A DNA stretch of 64,000 nt from Adenophora triphylla var. japonica (lineage: Eukaryota > Streptophyta > Magnoliopsida > Asterales > Campanulaceae): the NCBI GenBank assembly GCA_022495995.1, contig JAFEMH010001484.1, forward strand, positions 186,001 through 250,000, read 5' to 3'. Positions 19,696 through 32,086 of this stretch are shown in pieces. Both the position numbers and the translations under genes were made by a program. The notes beneath the pieces are model-generated. The model saw only the letters and a program-made list of their open reading frames with translations, made no database searches and was not told the origin of the DNA. The stretch's first letter is position 1; each line of letters begins with the position of its first letter.

Positions 19696-22650
19696 TCATA
19701 GAATCTGATCGGAAAGCGGTGGAAGTCGCCGGAAAAAGTTGATAGGCAGAGAAGGCATATCGTCCCGGAACCTCGGATGGCGCATGTAGAAGAATCCCCA
19801 GCCAAGCAGAAAAGCCTTGAATGGTACCACATAGAAAAGTAAGGATGCCAAGAAGCAAACCACAATAAAGATACCAGTTGCCCTTGGGTCTCTCCAATTG
19901 CACAATGCCTCTAGTCTTTCTCCTTGTGCTGCCACATCGCCTAAGAGGGTTTGGGCTCGTCCCGCCAGTGCCCGTAACCTATCATAGCGCATACGAATCT
20001 GATCAGGTGATCTAGTGGTCGGAAACCCGTCAAACTCCTCGTCAAGCTCGTCTTGGCCAATAGCATCTACTTGGGAGAGTCTCGGGTCCATGGTTATTGG
20101 TACCCGTTGACGGAAACGATACCGTAGTGCTATGATCAAGAAAGCGTACATGAAGATGGTAGGCAACACGAGATGGGGGCATAAAACTATTGCCACGAGC
20201 AACACGTGGACTAACACCGTAGTTGGTGGGTGGGCCCACGTACAAATCCCGTCTAGCCATCTTGCAAATGTGGCTACTCTAGATAAACATCCGACCACTC
20301 GGAACCAGTTTGCCTTGCTCCTACGCATGCTCCACACGTGAGTATCCGAGTCTATCATAAACTGGACCACTTCTTGACCCAAAGCAGGCTCTGAGCGGGC
20401 TAGTCGTTCCGTGACAATTCTCATCGCGTTGTGGCGCAAGATATCTTGCTGAGTTGGCCCCAACGGTCGAACATAATGCATTCTAGGTAACATCGGACTA
20501 GCATACGCTTGAATAAGACTTATCCACGATGAACACGAGAATCTCATAGCTATTTCAATCTCTCCCATTTTCTTAGCTCCGCCAGGAAGCAAAACCATAA
20601 GGGCATACGAACCCAAATAAACACGATTAGTATCAAGTGCAGATAACCTAACACGTAACTTTCCCAAACGGACATCTTTCCCGGGCTTCCCCCCCTCGTC
20701 CTCGTGCTTGTACCTTCCATTATCAAACACCCCAATAGTGAGCACAGTGCACGGATCGTAAACGTCCCAAGTATATTGCTCATTCCACCGCGGATTAAAT
20801 CTGTCAAGAATCGTACGAGTGCGGACCCACTTAGGCCCGTACTTTGCGGCAACATAAGCATCGGTAGTGCCTCGTGTACCATCCTTGGTTTTCACCGGGA
20901 GCAAATTTGTAGCACCACGGATTCCGACTTCTAGTAACCCAATAGGTGGTTTAGACAATTGTTTGGCAGTTGCTCTAACATCGCTGGTCACGTGAGCTGC
21001 CTCATCAAGCACGTGATACCCACCTTCCAAACATACCCCCACGTGTATCCTTCCAGCATAGGGTCGTTTTTCATCCCCAACCAAATTAAACCATCTCGAT
21101 CTCGGCTCGGTTAAATCGTCCGTACGTTTCTCAATGCTTGCCACATGAACCTTAGCCTGTCCGACAGTATGACCGTTAGAAACATCTTCAACTGAAATCA
21201 CTAAAAACGGCTCAAACGGTTCAGCCGCCACAAAAACCAGATCCTCGTTCCACGTCGGATTCGACGAGCCGATGGAGCCAATAGTTGTACGGTTTGTTTT
21301 AAAAAGTTGTGGACCCAACTGGGCCCGTACATAGAGCTCCGGATTCTTAACTTTAGGCTCGGTACCAGAACCTAGTTGCAAATCTTGGGTTTGTATTACC
21401 GTTAGTCTCAAATACCACAGCTTAGGAGACAAATAGACTTTGGCTCGGGTTTCGGGTATGAGTCCGCCGGAATCTGACTGCCAGGCTTCCTGAAACGCCT
21501 CATCAGCCTGCGTACCAACCCAAACAGCAAGCATAATATCAGTTCCGGCGGAATTCTCCGGGGACCCTTCGAGAGTGTACCATTGAGGTGCCAAAGGACT
21601 GTCCGGTGGGATCCGCTTTGGAACTTCCTGCAAATCAAAAGATACGTTTCCGACAGCTTTATCATCCGTACCTTTCTTTTCAACCCAAACGGAGACCTCC
21701 ATCGACGTCGAATTCAGGCCTTCTTTATCAAAGGCAAATACTTGGTCCCAATCTTTGTCAGTTTGGGACTTGGTTTTTATACTCTGTGTGCCAATCACCA
21801 GCTTAGCGTAGACCAGTGAATCAGCTTCCGGTTTCGTTCTTTTGACCTTCATTACACGTATGTAAAGGAACGGCATACGGTCGACGAGATCGTATGAGGA
21901 GCGATTCCGGTCGCCGGAGAGAGACGGGACAGGTTTTGACATTTTCCCGACAATTGTCGTTTCCTCTACTTGCTTCTGTTTGATCGTACGTGGAATAGGA
22001 GGATTCTCTACTGCTGGTTCTGGAGCCGGCACTGAAGGTTCCTCTGGTTTTGGAGTCTCCGGCGGTTTCTCGTCCTTTTTGACTTCCTCCGCAGCAGCAG
22101 CGTCTGCTGATTTCTCCGCTTCTTTCTTAGCTTCATCTGATTTTTTCTCTTCCGGTTTCTCTGCCGGCTTCTCATCTTCTGTCGCAGCTGGTACAGGTGC
22201 CGGAGCTTCAGCTTTCTGCTCCTGGGGCGGCGGTGCAGGTGGTTCCTCATCAACATAACAAATCTTAAGTCCGATCTCACCTTTGATTTGAGAAAAAACG
22301 CTCCTCTTCTCAAGAGGATAGTAAACCAAAGTCTCTGAGCCAGATACCGGAAAAGCAGCTCCGGCAATCTTGACTTTACCAAGGAAAGTACTCCTCTTGC
22401 TTGCCTTCTTATCGTTGTAAACATTTAACTCAAGGATTTCAGTAGCCATAGATTCCTTATCATGAATGAGAAACTCTAGCTTCTCATCCCATTGAGGGTT
22501 CAAATCTCGTGATATCGTCTTCGTCCGGCGGCGCTGACCGTCAAAATCAAGGATTACATAAGCACTGGCGGTACCTTGACCGTCCTTGGGCATTAAATTT
22601 TTGGCATTGGAAATTTCAACAAGAAGCTTTCTACTGCAATTTTCAGCCAT
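19696..22650 (-). CDS. MCTP family protein: four C2 domains plus C-terminal membrane domain, 984 aa, intronless
   Basis: One uninterrupted frame of 984 aa. C2 domains lie at about residues 6-110, 258-365, 415-530 and 570-690. A low-complexity linker rich in P, E, K and A separates the first two. The C-terminal plant phosphoribosyltransferase-C type region (about 815-984) has two hydrophobic hairpins (about 838-869 and 935-963) and the family ending MRHPRFRDDMPSLPINFFRR. This is the full MCTP layout of the QUIRKY-like type, whose members tether ER to plasma membrane, often at plasmodesmata, and act in cell-cell signalling. C2-1 has GTASAYV where calcium-binding C2 domains usually have SDPYV, so it may bind lipid without calcium; the fourth keeps GTTDAYV and the WDVYD / FDNGRY acidic loops. 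The start is the first ATG and gives the normal MCTP N-terminus. A 13-base C run lies one base upstream of the ATG. Which MCTP orthologue it is was not resolved. Confidence 0.95.
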   Translation of the reverse strand: MAENCSRKLLVEISNAKNLMPKDGQGTASAYVILDFDGQRRRTKTISRDLNPQWDEKLEFLIHDKESMATEILELNVYNDKKASKRSTFLGKVKIAGAAFPVSGSETLVYYPLEKRSVFSQIKGEIGLKICYVDEEPPAPPPQEQKAEAPAPVPAATEDEKPAEKPEEKKSDEAKKEAEKSADAAAAEEVKKDEKPPETPKPEEPSVPAPEPAVENPPIPRTIKQKQVEETTIVGKMSKPVPSLSGDRNRSSYDLVDRMPFLYIRVMKVKRTKPEADSLVYAKLVIGTQSIKTKSQTDKDWDQVFAFDKEGLNSTSMEVSVWVEKKGTDDKAVGNVSFDLQEVPKRIPPDSPLAPQWYTLEGSPENSAGTDIMLAVWVGTQADEAFQEAWQSDSGGLIPETRAKVYLSPKLWYLRLTVIQTQDLQLGSGTEPKVKNPELYVRAQLGPQLFKTNRTTIGSIGSSNPTWNEDLVFVAAEPFEPFLVISVEDVSNGHTVGQAKVHVASIEKRTDDLTEPRSRWFNLVGDEKRPYAGRIHVGVCLEGGYHVLDEAAHVTSDVRATAKQLSKPPIGLLEVGIRGATNLLPVKTKDGTRGTTDAYVAAKYGPKWVRTRTILDRFNPRWNEQYTWDVYDPCTVLTIGVFDNGRYKHEDEGGKPGKDVRLGKLRVRLSALDTNRVYLGSYALMVLLPGGAKKMGEIEIAMRFSCSSWISLIQAYASPMLPRMHYVRPLGPTQQDILRHNAMRIVTERLARSEPALGQEVVQFMIDSDTHVWSMRRSKANWFRVVGCLSRVATFARWLDGICTWAHPPTTVLVHVLLVAIVLCPHLVLPTIFMYAFLIIALRYRFRQRVPITMDPRLSQVDAIGQDELDEEFDGFPTTRSPDQIRMRYDRLRALAGRAQTLLGDVAAQGERLEALCNWRDPRATGIFIVVCFLASLLFYVVPFKAFLLGWGFFYMRHPRFRDDMPSLPINFFRRLPPLSDQIL

Positions 22651-22651
22651 T

Positions 22652-22664
22652 GGGGGGGGGGGGG
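22652..22664 (-). other. 13-base C run next to the MCTP start codon
   Basis: On the coding strand thirteen C residues and one A precede the ATG, in the probable 5' leader. Length may vary between individuals or by sequencing error. Confidence 0.7.
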
Positions 22665-22913
22665 TGAGAATTGTGATTTTCTGGCAAGAAAAATGGGGAA
22701 TTTGAGGGGTACTGGAACGTGGTAACGGCTATACAGTGAGTGTGGATTTGAGAAAGGAGGAGAGGGAAATTTGTTTGAAAAGGTATTCAATGTGAGGGCA
22801 CTATTTAAGAAAGAGATGAAGGAGCGTATTTCAATTAAAATGTAAATTTATCTAACTATTAAAATCAATCTAATATAAGTTTCAGATATTTATTATTTGT
22901 TTTAAGAGTTGTT

Positions 22914-23282
22914 CTAACAAAAAATGTGTTTTTTTCCGAGCTTAGGAAAAATAATTTTTACACCGGAACTTAATAACACTAACACTGACACTTTGTTACA
23001 CTTATATTGACACTTTTTTACACTGACACTTAATATACTTGCACTGACACTTTTTTACACTGACACATTGTTACACTAAGACTGACACTTTTTACACTGA
23101 CACTTAATATATATGCACTGACACTTTTTTTACACTGCCACTTTGTTACTCTAACACTGGCACTTTGTTACACTAACACTGACACTTATTTACACTGGCA
23201 CTTTGTTACACTGACACTGACACTAGCGGGGAAAACAAAACACGTATTTTCTAAGCTAAAGGAAAAACACGTTTTTTGTAAG
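22914..23282. mobile_element. TIR element with minisatellite interior (copy 2, 369 bp)
   Basis: Starts CTAACAAAAAATGTGTTTTT and ends with the near-inverse AAACACGTTTTTTGTAAG. A shared inner motif is GAGCTTAGGAAAAA / TTTTCTAAGCTAAAGGAAA. The interior is wholly an array of ACACTGACACTTTGTT-like units. It lies about 260 bp upstream of the MCTP start codon. Confidence 0.65.
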
Positions 23283-23493
23283 ATTTTGGCTTGTTTTAAT
23301 GATATACTGAATTTAGTATAATTTTAAAAATGTATTTTATCCCCCGAGATTACATAAAATGATATATTTTTCAAAGTACAATGATTTTTATAAAGGAAAA
23401 AAAGTATAATGATAAAAGTGAAACACGCTTGAAAGTATAATGAAAAAAATGGAGTTTGCCCTTATTAGAAATACTATTAATAATTGTCAAAAT

Positions 23494-23903
23494 CTTACAA
23501 AAACGCGTTTTTTCTTAATCTTAGTAAAAATGTGTTTTGTTTCCCACGTTAGTGCCAATGTTAGTGTAACAAAGTGTCAATGTAAAAAATTGCCAGTGTT
23601 AGTGTAAGAAAGTGCCTGTGTAAAGAGTGTTAGTGCATGTATATTAAGTGTCAGTGTAACAAAGTGCATGTATTAGTGTAACAAAGTGCCAGTGTAAAGA
23701 GTGTCAGTACTAGTGTAGGGTAAAAATGTGTCAGTATTATTATAAAAAATTGTCAGTATAAAGAGTGCTAGTGTAGGGTAAAAATGTGTTAGTATTAGTA
23801 TAAAAAGTGCCAGTGAAGAGTGTCAGTGCATGTTAATATTATTAAGTGCCAGTGTAAAAATGACTTTTTCTTAAGTTTAGAAAAAAAATGCGTTTTTTGT
23901 AAA
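23494..23903. mobile_element. TIR element with minisatellite interior (copy 3, about 410 bp)
   Basis: Starts CTTACAAAAACGCGTTTTTT with TTAATCTTAGTAAAAA inside. It ends TTAAGTTTAGAAAAAAAATG then CGTTTTTTGTAA. The interior array is in the opposite orientation to copy 2 (AGTGTAACAAAGTGCCAGTG units). Confidence 0.65.
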
Positions 23904-24464
23904 ACAAACTCTTAATGATATTAATAATATTTAAAATTGTATATAGTTAACGAGATTTTTATAAAATTATACTAATATTTGATTGGATTGATTATAAAAC
24001 TTTTAGAAAAATATAACTAACATTACTACAAAATCATTAACATAAGTAAAATGTCATTGATACCATCATTCAACATCATATTGTATATCACATCATGTAT
24101 CACATGTAATTCAACAATTATACATTATTATTGTTGACATCAACATAATATCATGATTGATTTATAATCTTTGATTACATGTGATACACAGTATGATAAG
24201 AAAAAATGGAGAAAAGGAATGGCGATGCAAGCAGGAACAAGGAGTGGGTAAGATCACAGCGGGCATGGTGCTGAGTTTGGCGTTATTTCACGCCCCTTCC
24301 CCTAGGCCTTATATAACACGCACTCCTAGTTATTTTGTGGCAGGCTGAGGCAGAGCAGATACTCATAGGATTCAGTTAAGTTGGCTTTTAGCTTTTACAA
24401 ACGCCAAAAATATGAACGTTGCCTTGCCTTGCCCATCTCCTTATGACTCACACTATAGTACTTA

Positions 24465-24495
<31 letters not shown>

Positions 24496-24539
24496 AAATA
24501 GATAGGGCACATGATTCTCTGGTCCCCCATGTTATTATA
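23904..24539. other. No gene recognised
   Basis: AT-rich sequence with a short (TTA)n run at about 24466-24493. Nothing else supported. Confidence 0.5.
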
Positions 24540-24840
24540 CTTCCTCCGTTCCAATTTAAATGTCTCAAAATGGGTTTGACATAGAAATTAAGAAAAGTAA
24601 TGTAAGAAAGAGAAAAAATTTAAATGTTATGAGTATGAAAAATTAAATAGAATAGAGAATGAGTGGGAGGAATAGTTAGGAGAAAGAATGTTGTGAGTGT
24701 AAAAGTAAAGTATGAGAGAGAATGAGTGGGTGGAATAGTAATAAAAACTTTCTTTTTTTTGGTTGAGATATTTTAAATGGAATGCCCAAAAAGAAAAGTT
24801 ATGACATTTAGATTGGGGCGGTAGATTGGGACGGAGGGAG
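24540..24840. mobile_element. Stowaway-like MITE (301 bp)
   Basis: CTTCCTCCGTTCC at the left, GGGACGGAGGGAG at the right, TA flanks. Body words resemble the 7419-7717 copy. Confidence 0.85.
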
Positions 24841-24971
24841 TAGTAACTTTACACCGTTAACAAATTTCAGACCATGTCTTTCATTTCTATTTGCTTCATA
24901 TTTTATAATTTTTCTATTTTTCTTTTCATTTTATCCCTACCTACTAAAGTATTTCTAATTTTTCTATATTA

Positions 24972-26115
<1,144 letters not shown>

Positions 26116-27449
26116 TAATAGTCACAACTCACATTTCAATTCCAACTCATTTTTTCAAATTGTGCACTGATTATGATGATGATAAGCCTATCTGAGATTC
26201 TCAACAGGATAGACCGATTAAGGGGACATGCCGTTAGTAAACCACGTAAATTTGTGTGATCTCCAATAACTAGGATTTGAAATCACGAACAAACGACTTG
26301 TCGGGGTGGTCTACGGCTAATCTTCTCCGACGTGATAATGAGTTGTCGAGTTATAAGAGGGTATAAACTGTATGAAAATGACGTAACCTCAAAATAGTCA
26401 AGAAAAAGACATTACCTCTTTACGTTGGATGTAATCTGTTATATATAGTGGTGAAGTATGATCGTACTAAATCCATTAAATCGTGGAGTTAATGTAGGCA
26501 TAACGTTTTTCGTGATTATAGGAGACAGTTATATATTGAGTCGTGTATAGACGCACATGTCTGTTTGGTCGAGATCGTCTGAGTATTCGAGGTCGATCTA
26601 ACTTCATGCCTTAACCAGGTAGAGGGTGCATAAGTAGATGATTATATGTCGTACAAAGATAGGTCGGGACAAATGATGGTCGGACAATGAGTTAGGTCGA
26701 CTGATCTTGCACTGTTAGGCTGTATGAGTTGTAGCATTTGGGTTAACCCATTCAATAGTTGTGTCTCTGCGATGGCTGAAAGGAGGTTGGGCTTCATGTG
26801 TAGTACCTGACCCGTCATTTTTATTTCGTTTAGATACCTATTACACTATTAACAAGGGTATCAAATTATCATCTACAATGTTAGGTATCAAATTAATAAA
26901 TTCATTTTTTATTGAAATTCTTTCACATTTAACATTTTTTAATAATTAAATATAAATAGTGTTAAATGATAGTTGAATACTAATTGTATTAAAAATAAAG
27001 TAAAATAAAATATGTATACTAAATAAATAAAGATTTATTTCCTTTTCCAATGACAAATTAATAATTAAATTTTGTGTTTTATAATTATACAAAAAGTAAA
27101 ACAACATAAAATGTAAATGTTAAATAAATATTTAAATGATATGAAAAGATAAAACTTGACAAAGTTTTATTTTGTCCAAAAATAACCACCAGATTCTTGG
27201 ATTGAAACATCCTGTTTTTTATGACAAGTTTAAGGAAATCTTGACATACAAAACTGACAGAGTCACAGAGTGTATATCCTATTATAAGAATGTGTGGTTT
27301 ATGCAATGACGAAAGAGGCTAATATGCCACCCGCTGGTGTGGTCTTTGAACACGTATCAGGCTGAGTATTACCACTTCGCGAGGAACCAATGTCATTGGA
27401 GATTGTAACCCCCTTAAGTGGGCCTCAACAGGTTTGTGGTTATACTTGT
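26116..27449. other. No gene recognised
   Basis: Intergenic sequence, moderate GC to about 26800 and AT-rich after. No known motif in any open frame. Confidence 0.5.
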
Positions 27450-29646
27450 TGTGACGACCCCAACCCTAGGCACTCATTTTAAATACTTAATTATATGCCT
27501 TTAATATTTATGTTATCTTTATGCGTTCAATTATGTCTTTAAATTCTTAAATTAAGATAAATTGAGTGAAAAGTAAATTTAGGACCTTATGAGAATTTAT
27601 TGGACATTAAATAAAGAAACTAAGGGAAATAATAAAAATGGGAAAATGCTAAATAATATGGGGAGGTTAATTGAGTAGGATGAATTAATGGGATAAGGTT
27701 TATTTTAATTTAATTTGAGTAGGGTGAAAGCCTTGGGTTATTTGATGGGGGGCCAAAATCCTTCCCTCTTCCCTCCTCTTGCCAAGTGTCCTTCCCCCAT
27801 CACCTCTCTTACTCCCTTCCCCCCTTCTCCTTCATTCACTACACTTTTCATCCTAGAGGAAGTATAGAGAACCACCATTGAAGCCTTCTCCCAAGCTTTG
27901 AGTCCAAGGCATTTCTTCACCAAAATCAAATCTAAGAGCACCTTTGGAGTTGGATCACCTAGAGGAATCCATCTAGCTAGAAAGATCAACCTTCCATTGC
28001 AAACCCTAAGGTGAGTTGTTATGATTCCCTTCCTCTACTTGTTCATAAGTTCCTTGAATGTTGTTCTTGTTCTTGAAATGATGATTCCTTGCTTGGAAAC
28101 CCAAATGGGTGTTGAATGATTGGAAAATGAAATTGGTTGAAGTTAGGGTTTAAGGAATGATCATTTAAAGGGTTGGAAATGGGTGAAATGAGTAGAGATA
28201 AATAATCTAGGATTACTTGGTTTTGAGTTTACAAGTTTGAATGGGACTTGGTAAGATGAAGGTGTTCTTGGGTGTTCTTGTAGTAAGCCGTGGTAGAGGA
28301 AAGGAGAACTAGGGTTAAAAAAGGGGTAAAAAATTTGGAAAATGAGGCTGGAGGAGGCTTAGGCGGTCGCCCGTAGGGGGCTTGGGCGGCCGCCCGTCAT
28401 GGCGGAGGTCCAAATTGCTTTGAAGTCCACTTGGGCGGTCGCCCAGTGGTGAGGCGGTCGCCCATGCGGCGAAATCACAAATTCCCTTGAAGTCCACTTG
28501 GGCGGTCGCCCAAGTGGTAAGGCTGTCGCCCAGACCACACGAACCAGTTTTTCTTAATTTAAACTAGGATCGTTTAGCAAGTTGTTGACCACTTATAAAT
28601 TGAGACTCCCACTTGGTAATTGAACTTGAACCTTCATTAAGGTATGGTATCCTTGTATATGGAATTGGTAGGGTAGGTTAATGATCCCTCATTTCCTTAC
28701 TTGATGTTATAAAAATGGTTGTTGACATTGTTTAGTGTATTCATAAATTGTTGCACTTTGATATTGATTGGGCATGAGTATATATTACCATGTGGCTATT
28801 GTTTATCCCTTTTTGTGGATTTTATTCAAGTATCTATTATGTGCTTGATATGTGTGAGTCAGCTGACGTTGGGGGTATAACATAATACGGTCAATTATGG
28901 AAGTGTGACCTAATGTGATCGGATTATGTTATATCTGTGACCGTCCCCTCTGTGGCCACGGGTTGGGGTTATAGCATCTGTATTGAGCCAAAAGCCTTAC
29001 AGAGTTGCTGCTTGTCTTATTTGGTTCCCTGAAAAACGGGTCTTATAAGACGTGAGTATTGCTTAAGCAGCTCACTGTAAGATTGGAGTATTATTATACC
29101 CAATGTTGTACGACTACTGTTCAGACGGGAAAAGGTAAACCAAGGTAATGGAATGTGTTTATAGCTTTCCCAATGTGTTATGTGCGACTTGTTATATGTT
29201 GCATTTATTTGGCATATTGTTGCATCCATAATAGCTTGCTGAGATTTATTCTCACCCCTCTCCCTTTACTGTTTTAGATCCCGAGACAGGTGGACCGGCC
29301 AAGTAAGGACGGAGAGGAGTTTGGAGAAATCTTTTGGGTGTTGTCGGGGTATGTTTAGGGTGACGTATAAAATTGTATTTTGGTAATTCCTTTCTTGGAG
29401 TTTGTAATTATAAACTTTAAACTCTACGTCATAACCTTAATCTTTTGTAACTAAACAGTTGACCGTTTTCAAAGTTAGTTATCTCCTCCTCCGATGTGGA
29501 GTTGAGTGGAGTTCTTTTGAAATGTTATGTTATTAATGTTTATGTTTGAAAGTCAAAGCAAAGTTTTAAAAGTTTTTGTGTATTTGGGTTAGTTTGAGGA
29601 CGCTCCAACTCGGGACACGTGTAGGTTCCGGGTCGGGGTCCTCACA
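27450..29646 (+). mobile_element. Solo LTR, probably Ty3/gypsy (2197 bp), exact 5-bp target duplication
   Basis: Starts TGTGACGACCCCAACCC and ends GGGTCGGGGTCCTCACA, near-perfect inverted ends with TG..CA. The flanking bases are CTTGT at 27445-27449 and CTTGT at 29647-29651. No coding domains inside, so it is a solo LTR left by LTR-LTR recombination. Six GGCGGTCGCCC-type near-palindromes lie at 28361-28532, about 60-230 bp upstream of a weak TATA-like box (TTATAAAT, 28593). Strand is inferred from that box. Confidence 0.85.
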
Positions 29647-29651
29647 CTTGT

Positions 29652-30504
29652 GCGACTCGATAGTGAAACAGTTCATATATGAGTTCGTACACGTGTGTGA
29701 GGCTATTCTATGTGACAAAACATTTTGATACATAAAATAAAAGGGAGAGAAAAACAATCAAGCACATAGAAAAAGAAATATTACAACTTTCGAGTCACCA
29801 GTGTGATCGGTAAAATAAATAAAACAAAAACATAATTAATATAATATTTACAAGACTTTTAGGCCTATGTTTCAATTCTTGTCCGTCGTTCTAACAAGAC
29901 CCAGATAAGCCTTTCGGAGGGTGAAACTCGCCAAAATTACGCAGGGGCAATGAAACTCGCCCGAGTTGGGCATCACTGCCCAGATTTGCCTGAATTGGGG
30001 TAATTTCTAGAAACATACTCCCTCCGTCCCACGTGAATAGACACCAAAAATCTTGGCACAATAACTAAGAAAAATGAATATAATAATGAAAATGTGTGGT
30101 AGGAAATGAAGAGAGAGAATGAGTGGAGTTGGTTGAATAAATTGTGTGATAGGAAATGAAGAGAGAGAATGAGTGGGTGGGGTAGGATGAATATAAAATA
30201 ATAAATTCTTTTCCATTTTGGGCAGTGTCTATTCACGTGGGACGTCCCAAAAAGGAAATAAGTGTCTATTCACGTGGGACGGAGGGAGTATGGATTAGGA
30301 AAATATCCACATTTTCAGAATTGTTAACTACCCCTGCAGAAATGGTCAGTAGCAGGGACAAGAGAACATGACACAAAAGTCGTGCGATTTTGGTCAGAGG
30401 GATCAAACTCGTGCGAGTTAGGCTGAATAAACAAGACTCACGCGATTTTGACCTCTCTGAACACTTACAATACCATGCAAGTTTAACCCTCTTTAATATG
30501 TCCA
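29652..30504 (-). mobile_element. Internal/LTR-like remnant of a Tat/Ogre-like element
   Basis: Contains AAACTCGCCCGAGTTGGGC (about 29952) and CAAACTCGTGCGAGTTAGG (about 30403), the same near-palindromes found in the LTR at 32829-32873. Interrupted by the Stowaway at 30018-30288. No domains read. Confidence 0.4.
30018..30288. mobile_element. Stowaway-like MITE (271 bp)
   Basis: CTCCCTCCGTCCCACGTGAA and TTCACGTGGGACGGAGGGAG are exact inverse ends, with TA on both sides. The well-kept ends suggest a young copy. Confidence 0.9.
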
Positions 30505-30518
30505 CAGCGGAGTCGCCA
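30505..30518 (-). other. Primer-binding-like site of the Tat/Ogre-like element
   Basis: On the minus strand TGGCGACTCCGCTG, a form typical of the Tat/Ogre primer site (tRNA-Arg type), directly beside the LTR-like sequence to the right. Confidence 0.55.
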
Positions 30519-30568
30519 CTATAGATACCCCGGAAAACGTGACATTCTTCCTATGATGTTCTAATCCA

Positions 30569-30763
30569 TTTTATTAGAGTCGCCACCTACGTTATTAAGG
30601 TAACATAGGATAACCTATTGTCTAAATTGGTTTTAAGAGATAAGAAACCAAAGATTCGAGAGGGGTTCGAGAGTTAGGTTACGAAACGGGAACGTGTTAG
30701 GCACTCTATTCGCCCGACCATAAGGTCGGTCTTGCTATTTTAAGTGTTTTAATCTACTTTATA
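30569..30763. repeat. 195-bp direct repeat, left copy, beside the Helitron
   Basis: From TTTTATTAGAGTCGCCACC to GTTTTAATCTACTTTATA. It matches 32087-32280 with about 7 substitutions, all transitions, and one 1-bp gap. Confidence 0.9.
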
Positions 30764-32086
30764 ATATATAAAAGCAGAAACGTTTCAAGACCATGCAGCT
30801 CGCCACGTGAAATTCCAAGTCAGCTCTATGTTCACCAATTATTAGCCACCATGTGTCACATTCAATGAGAGAAATAACTCACTTAATTCCATGGATACAG
30901 GTACATGAAATCAATCAAAACATCAAATTTTAACTATTTTCAAAGCTTATGCCGCTTTCGTATTTATTATTTTATAATTCTTAATATCATATTATGCTTC
31001 AACATAACTCAATATTTCTACTAGATTCAGGGAGGATTTTATCACAAAATGAATTGCCAATAAATGAGGAAAATAAGGCGAGAATATCACGAGGTAATAG
31101 GAAACAAAAGATGAAGGAAATTGCACAACAAAGCACAAGTATGGATAAATAGATTAGCTGTGAAATATAATTGTACTTTAAGAGAATTTTGTTTGTTTTA
31201 ACTTGAAATATTAAAATATAGTACATTGAATACTTAATGCTTTTAAAAAATCAAATACATTTTGGGTTGTTTTACGTACGCAGCGTATTGGGATATTGGA
31301 GATGCAGATTATGAATATGATCATTGTCATGCTTTATTTTGGTACGAAGAAAGGACTCCAAAAACAAGCCAACGATAAAGCCAAAATTTTCATTATGTTG
31401 CATGCATGGTCAAGTACAAATTCCTCCATTGAAACATTCGCCTAAATTGCTGCGTGATCTTTTAGAGAAAAATCACGAAAAAAACAAAAATTTTATGGAT
31501 AATATACGTGCCTACAACATGATATATGCGTTCACGTCGATGGGGGGACGATTGATAGGAGCGTAAATCAAGGAAGAGGTCCTTATGCATTTAAGTTGGG
31601 AGGTCAGAATGTTCATCTAATCGGATCACTATTGCCCAATGAAGGAGCCCCCCACAATTCGCGCAATTATATATATATGACACCGATAACGAAGTTACAA
31701 ACAAAATAAAAGCTATCAGGTACTTAACTTTAATAATGTACGTTATCATTATGTGCTTTATGTATATATCATGTGAAATTATGTAAATTAAGTATACATT
31801 TTTAATTAATCCACTATGAATTTATTGAAATTATGTAAATCAGGTATGCATTTTTAATTCAATATAAATATTGCATATTATTTATTTATTAACTTGATTG
31901 AATTTTGATAAAAAATTTGTGTAAGTGAGGGACAATTGCAAGCGAAGAATGAAAGGTAACTCTGCACGCTGGAAAGTGGACCGCAAGATTTCGCTTACCG
32001 TATCTCGCATGAAAGAAAGCCAAAGAAAAGCGACTTAAATAATTAGCCTCAATATGCTCGTCGAATTTCGACGGGTTACTCACTAG
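30753..32086 (+). mobile_element. Helitron, truncated but with both ends (about 1334 bp)
   Basis: The 3' end shows a CGTCGAATTTCGACG hairpin, about 8 bp of spacer and CTAG before T (32083-32087). The proposed 5' end is TCTACTTTATAATATATAAA after an A. Between them lies a coding relic of the Helitron_like_N domain. The 5' border overlaps the end of the 195-bp repeat, so it could be up to about 11 bp further right. Confidence 0.7.
31281..31722 (+). pseudogene. Helitron helicase-like N-terminal domain fragment
   Basis: Translating forward gives YWDIGDADYEYDHCHALFWY, then FSLCCMHGQVQIPPLKHSP, RAYNMIYAFTSMGG, and after a stop and frame change GQNVHLIGSLLPNEGA and NEVTNKIKAI. These blocks are the standard start of plant Helitron Rep/helicase proteins. 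The Rep motifs and helicase are missing, so the copy cannot move itself. Confidence 0.85.

Noticed and set aside
21980..22258. 92-aa Ser/Ala-rich frame antisense to MCTP
   Set aside because: Shadow of the P/E/K/A-rich linker of the MCTP gene.
22008..22424. 138-aa basic frame on the minus strand
   Set aside because: Alternative frame of the MCTP linker; no motif.
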